The position numbers and the translations under genes are program-made. Below the pieces are notes generated by a model. The model ran no database searches and was not told the DNA's origin. It saw only the letters and a program-made list of their open reading frames with translations. From an uncultured Clostridia bacterium (GTDB lineage Bacteria; Bacillota; Clostridia; Lachnospirales; Anaerotignaceae), in NCBI GenBank assembly GCA_944384265.1, contig CALWSR010000015.1, positions 1 to 64,000 of the forward strand: a stretch of 64,000 nt of DNA, read 5' to 3'. Below are positions 61,602 to 64,000 of this stretch, piece by piece. The number at the start of each line of letters is the position of its first letter. Position 1 is the first letter of the stretch.

Positions 61602-64000
61602 ATGGATTTGCAGCAGAATAAAACCAAAAAAAATTTTACCCATTTGCACGTTCATACAGAATACAGCTTGCTGGACGGCTCTGCCAAAATCAAAGAGCTG
61701 GTGGCAAAAGCCAAGCAGCTGGATATGGACAGTATTGCCATTACAGACCATGGAGCCATGTATGGTGTGATAGAATTTTATAAAGCAGCAAAGGAAATTG
61801 GCATCAAGCCCATCATTGGCTGTGAGGTTTATGTAGCAAACGGCTCCCGATTGGAAAAGGAAAGCAAAAACGGGTATCAATACAGCCATTTGGTGCTTTT
61901 GGCAGAAAACAATGAAGGCTATCAAAATTTAATCAAATTGGTTTCCTATGGTTTTTTGGATGGATTTTATTATAAACCAAGAATTGACAAAGAATTATTA
62001 AAAAAATATCACAAGGGGCTGATTGCTTGCAGTGCTTGCTTAGCAGGAGAGGTTTCTAAAAAAATATTAAATGTTTCCTATGAAAAGGCAAAGGAAGCCG
62101 CACTGGAATATGAACAAATATTTGGAAAAGGCAATTATTTTTTGGAATTGCAGGACCATGGCATGGATAAGCAAAAGCAAGTCAATGAGGCATTGAGAAA
62201 AATTCATAATGAAACAAAAATTCCTATGATATGCTCCAATGACAGCCATTACATCAACAAAGAAGACGCCCAGCCCCACGATATACTGCTTTGCATACAA
62301 ACAGGCAAAACCGTAGAGGATGAAAACAGAATGCGCTATGAAGGGGGCCAGTTTTATTTAAAAAGCAGTGAAGAAATGTATGCCCTTTTTCCGGAGGATA
62401 CAGAGGCCTTGGAAAATACCCACAAAATTGCCCAAAGATGCAATGTGGAATTTACATTTCATGATTTGAAGCTGCCCCGTTTTGATGTGCCGGAGGGAAA
62501 AGAGGCAAAGCAGTATTTAAGAGAGCTTTGCTATGCAGGGTTTGAAAAAAAATATCCCAATGCTTCCCACAAGCTGCGGCAAAGACTGGATTATGAGCTG
62601 CATACCATTGAAACAATGGGATATGTAGATTATTTTTTGATTGTTTGGGATTTTATCAAATTTGCAAAGGACAACGGCATTATTGTAGGCCCGGGCAGAG
62701 GCTCGGCGGCAGGCAGCATGGTTTCTTACTGTTTGTCCATTACAACAATAGACCCCATTTGCTACGATTTGATATTTGAACGGTTTTTGAATCCGGAAAG
62801 AGTGAGTATGCCTGATATTGACATAGACTTTTGCTATGAAAGACGCCAAGAGGTCATTGACTATGTGATTGAAAAATATGGAGAGGACCATGTGGCCCAA
62901 ATCATCACATTTGGAACCATGGCGGCAAGGGCGGCCATAAAAGATGTGGGAAGGGCATTGGCCATGCCCTATGCAGATGTGGACAGGGTGTCCAAAATGA
63001 TTCCGACAGAACTGGGCATTACCATAGAAAAAGCACTGCATATGAATCAGGAGCTGAAAAGAGCCTATGAGCAGGAGGAAAGCACAAAATATTTGATTGA
63101 TATGTCCAAAAGGCTGGAAGGGCTTCCAAGACACGCTTCTACCCATGCGGCAGGGGTGGTCATATGCAGGGATGCAGTGATGGAATATGTGCCTTTAAAC
63201 TCCAATGATGGTGCTGTTACCACACAATATACCATGAATACATTGGAAGAATTGGGCATACTAAAAATGGACTTTTTGGGACTGCGTACATTGACAGTGA
63301 TACAAAATGCAGTCAAAGAAATACAAAGAATTCATGGTATTCAAATTGACATTGACCAGATTAACCAAGAGGATGAAAAGGTATATCAACTGATTGCCCA
63401 AGGCAAAACAGAGGGGCTTTTTCAGCTGGAAAGTGCAGGCATGAAGCAGTTTTTGAAGGAATTGCAGCCCAGCACACTGGAGGATTTGATTGCAGGCATT
63501 TCACTTTATCGTCCCGGTCCTATGGATTTTATACCAAAATATGTAAAGGGAAAAAGAAACAAAGAAAACATACAATATACCCATCCCTCTTTAGAGCCTA
63601 TATTAAAAACAACATACGGCTGCATTGTATACCAGGAGCAGGTGATGCAGATTGTACGGGATTTGGCAGGATACAGCTTGGGACGAAGCGATTTGGTGCG
63701 CAGAGCCATGAGCAAAAAAAAGGCGGATGTGATGGCCCAGGAAAGAAAAAATTTTGTATACGGCATTGGTCAGGAGGTGCCGGGCTGTGTCAAAAACGGC
63801 ATTGATGCAGAAACGGCAGAAAAAATATTTGATGAAATGACAGACTTTGCAAAATATGCCTTCAACAAAAGCCATGCCGCCTGCTATGCTGTGGTGGGAT
63901 ATCAGACAGCATGGCTGAAAACCTATTATCCTGTGGAATTTATGGCAGCACTGATGACAAGTGTTATGGACAATTCCGACAAGGTGGCAGGTTATATTGA
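61602..64000 (+). CDS. dnaE: DNA polymerase III alpha subunit, 5' part
   Basis: The frame is open to the window end (about 799 codons visible) and is DnaE: the PHP domain FTHLHVHTEYSLLDG near the N terminus, then AITDHGAMYG, the polymerase catalytic block IIVGPGRGSAAGS (about 363-375) and PDIDIDFCYERR (about 404-415), and FNKSHAACYAVVGYQTAWLK near the end. It is the chromosomal replicase of the DnaE type. The ATG at 61602 follows AGGTGA; an in-frame ATG at 61563 after AAGGAA is an alternative, adding 13 residues. Confidence 0.96.
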   Translation, partial: MDLQQNKTKKNFTHLHVHTEYSLLDGSAKIKELVAKAKQLDMDSIAITDHGAMYGVIEFYKAAKEIGIKPIIGCEVYVANGSRLEKESKNGYQYSHLVLLAENNEGYQNLIKLVSYGFLDGFYYKPRIDKELLKKYHKGLIACSACLAGEVSKKILNVSYEKAKEAALEYEQIFGKGNYFLELQDHGMDKQKQVNEALRKIHNETKIPMICSNDSHYINKEDAQPHDILLCIQTGKTVEDENRMRYEGGQFYLKSSEEMYALFPEDTEALENTHKIAQRCNVEFTFHDLKLPRFDVPEGKEAKQYLRELCYAGFEKKYPNASHKLRQRLDYELHTIETMGYVDYFLIVWDFIKFAKDNGIIVGPGRGSAAGSMVSYCLSITTIDPICYDLIFERFLNPERVSMPDIDIDFCYERRQEVIDYVIEKYGEDHVAQIITFGTMAARAAIKDVGRALAMPYADVDRVSKMIPTELGITIEKALHMNQELKRAYEQEESTKYLIDMSKRLEGLPRHASTHAAGVVICRDAVMEYVPLNSNDGAVTTQYTMNTLEELGILKMDFLGLRTLTVIQNAVKEIQRIHGIQIDIDQINQEDEKVYQLIAQGKTEGLFQLESAGMKQFLKELQPSTLEDLIAGISLYRPGPMDFIPKYVKGKRNKENIQYTHPSLEPILKTTYGCIVYQEQVMQIVRDLAGYSLGRSDLVRRAMSKKKADVMAQERKNFVYGIGQEVPGCVKNGIDAETAEKIFDEMTDFAKYAFNKSHAACYAVVGYQTAWLKTYYPVEFMAALMTSVMDNSDKVAGYI

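Noticed and set aside
1..64000. CRISPR array, tRNA, rRNA or T-box elements
   Set aside because: No short regular repeats with spacers, no tRNA-like clover-leaf sequence, no rRNA segments and no T-box core were seen by eye.

Overview
The window reads as a chromosomal segment of a low-GC, Gram-positive, spore-forming anaerobe of the Clostridia, most likely within or near Lachnospirales. The signs are an alpha/beta small acid-soluble spore protein, a short 2[4Fe-4S] clostridial ferredoxin, an acetate/butyrate-type CoA-transferase, an EFR1-type flavodoxin-ferredoxin, a glmS ribozyme, AGGAGG ribosome binding sites and frequent TTG/GTG starts. The genus is a guess.

Layout. 1-6.3 kb: minus-strand FliD-like gene, plus-strand ferredoxin, minus-strand spore protein, PspC-domain protein, ysxC and lon (10-bp overlap), a ribbon-helix-helix protein, then a plus-strand 85-aa protein. 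6.3-10 kb: glmS with promoter and self-cleaving ribozyme leader, then a repeat-rich stretch. 10-13 kb: minus-strand zinc ABC operon (znuA-znuC-znuB order). 13-17 kb: 3-methyladenine glycosylase, TSCPD protein, DUF2325 protein with TTAGC-N4-GCTAA palindromes, a P-loop kinase-like protein, a DtxR/MntR-like regulator. 17-21 kb: rpmG-secE-nusG-rplK-rplA-(L10 leader)-rplJ-rplL. 21-29 kb: accessory genes that separate rplL from rpoB: thermonuclease lipoprotein, a 111-bp tandem repeat array, GNAT, small P-loop protein, radical SAM protein, CoA-transferase, dCMP deaminase, YheO regulator and PhzF. 29.5-44.2 kb: rpoB-rpoC, two paralogous small membrane proteins, a decayed lipoprotein gene, rpsL, rpsG, fusA, tuf. 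44.5-49.1 kb: an AT-rich SF1 helicase-nuclease gene interrupted by one in-frame TGA. 49.6-56.7 kb: MFS transporter, alpha/beta hydrolase pair, LysR regulator, aldo/keto reductase with two 4Fe-4S clusters. 57-58.7 kb: BlaI-like repressor and M56 membrane protease. 59.5-64 kb: EFR1 protein, RelA-type HD protein, and the 5' part of dnaE, which runs off the window.

How it works together. The core is information processing (ribosomal proteins, RNA polymerase, elongation factors, DnaE) under RNA-level control: glmS ribozyme, L10 leader, two L1-binding-type hairpins before rplK and rplA, and a probable attenuator before rpoB. Metal homeostasis is represented by the zinc importer and by a DtxR-like regulator plus matching palindromes. 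Accessory material sits between the conserved blocks.

Most unusual points: the helicase-nuclease locus broken by a single stop in an otherwise continuous 1,520-codon frame; a three-copy family of about 140-bp elements with terminal inverted repeats; the 111-bp repeat array that keeps one frame open; the rpoB leader; and a BlaI/M56 pair with no beta-lactamage-like target or penicillin-sensing domain visible. All domain and family calls are by eye without database searches.
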